Of a stretch of 5,397 nucleotides of DNA, positions 3,586 through 5,397 are shown one piece after another. Position 1 is the stretch's first letter. Every line of letters begins with the position of its first letter. The DNA is from Acidimicrobiales bacterium (GTDB taxonomy: Bacteria > Actinomycetota > Acidimicrobiia > Acidimicrobiales > Palsa-688): positions 1 to 5,397 of the forward strand of contig JASHVH010000163.1 in the NCBI GenBank assembly GCA_030039575.1, read 5' to 3'. The notes below the pieces were generated by a model. The model ran no database searches and had not been told where the DNA came from. It saw only the letters and a list, made by a program, of their open reading frames with translations. Both the position numbers and the translations under genes were made by a program.

Positions 3586-5397
3586 ATGTCCGCAGGACGC
3601 GCTTGGCCCGGCGGACCGGTCTCACGGGTGCCGGCGCTCCTCCAGGCGCCAGGCGCCCGGAGGTCTGGCCGCACCGCACGGCCACCGGCGCCGCCGGTCA
3701 TGAGCCGGCGCCGGCGCGCCGTCGCTGTGGGGGTCACGGTTGCGCTCATGGCCAACTTTGCCGCGGTAGCCGGCGCCGCCAGTGCCGCCGCCCCGAGACC
3801 AGGCGTCCGGGCTACCCGCGCCTCGGCCTACCCGGGCCGCGTCCCGGCTGGCCTCCAGGCGGCCATCGACGAGACCCTGGCGGCCCAGCCGGTCACCTCT
3901 CCGGCGGGCGTGACCCTGGCGTGGGGCCGGGACGGCGCGGTTTCCTTCCGCCTGGACAAGGGCCACTCGGGCAACTTCGTCCTCCGCCCCGAGTCGGTCG
4001 GCGGGGCCCGGCCGGCGTTGTTCTCCCCAGGGCCGTTCGTCTTCGGCCCGGCGAAGACAACTGAGGCTCTCGGTCACGGGGCCAGCGCCTGGTACAAGAC
4101 GACCGCCCGCGGCTTCGAGCAGGGCTTCACCCTGGCCTATCGTCCGGCCGGCGCGGCCAACCGTTTCAGCATCGTCATCGGCTACAGCGGGAGCTTGCGC
4201 CCAAGGCCGACCGGCCCCGGCAGCCTCAGCTTCTTCGGCCCGGCCGGCCCGGCCATGACCTACGGTGGCCTCCGGGTCACCGATGCCAAGGGCAAGGCGC
4301 TGCCGGCGCGCCTGGCATTGGGCGGTGGTGAAGTCCGCATGACCGTAGACGACGCCGGCGCCGTCTACCCGGTAAGCATCGACCCCGTGATCGCCCCGTC
4401 TTCGGCCTCCGTCGCCACTTTCACCGGGAGTGGGGGGGAGGAGCTAGGTTCCTCGGTGGCCCTGTCGGCCGACGGCCAGGCTGCCCTAGTAGGCGCCCCG
4501 GACGCCGGCTCGGGCAACGGCGCCGCCTTCCTCTACGACGCTTCAGGCGGGAGCTGGCCCACTACCCCGACGGCGACCTTTAGTGGTTCCAAGGGCGAGA
4601 ACCTGGGCTCCTCGGTGGCCCTGTCGGCCGCCGGCCAGGTGGCCCTGGTGGGCGCCCTGGCGGCCAGCTCGAGCAACGGCGCCGCTTACGTTTATGTGGA
4701 GTCGGCCGGGAGCTGGTCCGCCACCCCCGTGGCCAGCTTCACCGGCACTGGGAACGAGGAGTTGGGCTATTCGGTGGCCCTGTCGGCTGACGGACAGGCC
4801 GCCTTGGTGGGGGCCTGGGAGGCCGGCTCGTTCAAGGGCGCCGCCTACCTGTACGAGGAGTCGGCCGGGAGCTGGGCCACAACCCCCACGGCCAGCTTCA
4901 CCGGCAGCGGGGGCGACAACCTGGGTTACTCGGTCGCCCTCTCGGCCGACGGCCAGGTCGCCTTGGTGGGCGCCCCGGGAGCCAGCTCGAGCAGCGGCGC
5001 CGCTTTCGTGTACGCGGAGTCAGCCGGGGCCTGGCCGGCCAGCCCGGCCGCCAGCTTCACCGGCAGTGGGGGCGAGGAGCTAGGTTCCTCGGTCGCCCTC
5101 TCGGCCGACGGCCAAGCTGCTCTGGTGGGGGCCCCGTTCGCCGGCTCGCAAAACGGGGCTGCTTACCTGTTCACCGAGGCGGACGGGTCCTGGCCCACCA
5201 CCGCCACGGCCACCTTCGCCGGCTCCGGGGGCGAGGACCTCGGTTACTCGGTGGCCCTGTCGGCTGATGGACAGGCCGCCCTGGTGGGGGCCCCGGCCGC
5301 CGGCAATGGCGACGGTACCGCCTACCTGTACGGCGAGACGGCCGGGGCCTGGCCCGCCTCCCCGACGGCCACTTTCACCGGCAGCGGGGTCGAGCGT
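3586..5397 (+). CDS. Exported FG-GAP-type beta-propeller repeat protein (3' end outside window)
   Basis: The frame is open from 3586 to the window edge, giving the first 604 residues. Residues 1-38 are an Arg/Pro/Gly/Ala-rich extension. Residues 39-67 look like an ordinary signal peptide: MSRRRRAVAVG, a hydrophobic core and a likely cut after ASA at 67; the RR cluster lacks the rest of a Tat motif. Residues 85-267 form a domain rich in beta-strands that closes with YGGLRVTDAKGKALPARL and DDAGAVYPVSIDP, a pattern I associate with the N-terminal part of secreted FG-GAP repeat proteins. From residue 279, six full 53-residue repeats (LGxSVALSADGQxALVGAP...GAAYLY...SW) and eight residues of a seventh follow, matching the FG-GAP_2 style of integrin-like propeller blade. 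The protein is likely secreted or on the cell surface, with a binding or adhesion role at most inferred. No catalytic residues are evident. Start 3700 is the alternative. The gene diverges from the binding-protein gene across a long intergenic region. Confidence 0.88.
   Translation, partial: MSAGRAWPGGPVSRVPALLQAPGARRSGRTARPPAPPVMSRRRRAVAVGVTVALMANFAAVAGAASAAAPRPGVRATRASAYPGRVPAGLQAAIDETLAAQPVTSPAGVTLAWGRDGAVSFRLDKGHSGNFVLRPESVGGARPALFSPGPFVFGPAKTTEALGHGASAWYKTTARGFEQGFTLAYRPAGAANRFSIVIGYSGSLRPRPTGPGSLSFFGPAGPAMTYGGLRVTDAKGKALPARLALGGGEVRMTVDDAGAVYPVSIDPVIAPSSASVATFTGSGGEELGSSVALSADGQAALVGAPDAGSGNGAAFLYDASGGSWPTTPTATFSGSKGENLGSSVALSAAGQVALVGALAASSSNGAAYVYVESAGSWSATPVASFTGTGNEELGYSVALSADGQAALVGAWEAGSFKGAAYLYEESAGSWATTPTASFTGSGGDNLGYSVALSADGQVALVGAPGASSSSGAAFVYAESAGAWPASPAASFTGSGGEELGSSVALSADGQAALVGAPFAGSQNGAAYLFTEADGSWPTTATATFAGSGGEDLGYSVALSADGQAALVGAPAAGNGDGTAYLYGETAGAWPASPTATFTGSGVER
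4420..5397 (+). repeat. 159-bp coding tandem repeat: six full units and part of a seventh
   Basis: Units begin at a Phe codon at 4420, 4579, 4738, 4897, 5056, 5215 and 5374; every complete unit is exactly 159 bp (53 codons) with no insertions or deletions. The invariant core is SVALSA-GQ-ALVGA at unit positions 12-26; G34 and A36 also hold in all units. The variable part is positions 27-33 (for example PDAGSGN, LAASSSN, WEAGSFK). Units 1, 2 and 5 have LGSS and units 3, 4 and 6 have LGYS at positions 9-12. The same residues are often encoded by the same codons, so the copies appear to have arisen by DNA duplication. Confidence 0.93.

Noticed and set aside
4583..5083. 166-codon + strand ORF within the repeat region
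   Set aside because: It is a +1 frame shadow of the 159-bp repeats, Pro/Arg/Ala-rich, open only because of the high GC content.
4420..5397. CRISPR-like reading of the periodic region
   Set aside because: The repeats are contiguous coding units of 159 bp translated in one frame, without spacers.

Overview
The window reads as high-GC chromosomal DNA with strong G/C preference at third codon positions. Together with the gene types, this suggests an actinobacterium, possibly an acidimicrobial or environmental lineage; that assignment is inference, since nothing here is a taxonomic marker.

Left part (1-1710, + strand): the 3' end of an FAD-dependent aromatic-ring monooxygenase, then a short-chain dehydrogenase/reductase (SDR) that has lost most of its NAD(P)-binding half and changed frame, so it is a pseudogene. 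An intact NADPH-dependent FMN reductase-like flavoprotein follows. All three are redox enzymes of the sort seen in aromatic-compound or xenobiotic metabolism. A perfect inverted repeat lies before the SDR remnant, tandem hairpins lie before the FMN reductase, and hairpins with T-rich tails end the block.

Middle (1787-2929, - strand): a complete secreted solute-binding protein of the branched-chain amino acid (LivJ/LivK, periplasmic-binding-protein type I) family, convergent with the FMN reductase. No permease or ATPase gene is in view. Its start overlaps a 22-bp tandem repeat whose two units each spell the same five-codon mini-ORF (MGSDG-stop). The second mini-ORF ends in a TGATG overlap with the gene's start. 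A perfect 7-bp dyad (GCGCAAA-N11-TTTGCGC) lies further upstream.

Intergenic region (about 2971-3585): over 600 bases, less GC-rich than the neighbouring genes, with no gene I can support.

Right part (3586 to the end, + strand): the first 604 codons of a large exported protein. It has an unusually long N-terminal extension, an Arg-rich signal peptide, a domain ending in YPVSIDP, then six complete 53-residue FG-GAP-type beta-propeller repeats and the start of a seventh, cut by the window edge.

I see no defence system, CRISPR array, RNA gene or intact mobile element. The most notable points are the SDR deletion, the mini-ORF tandem repeat at the binding-protein start, and the strictly periodic repeat protein.
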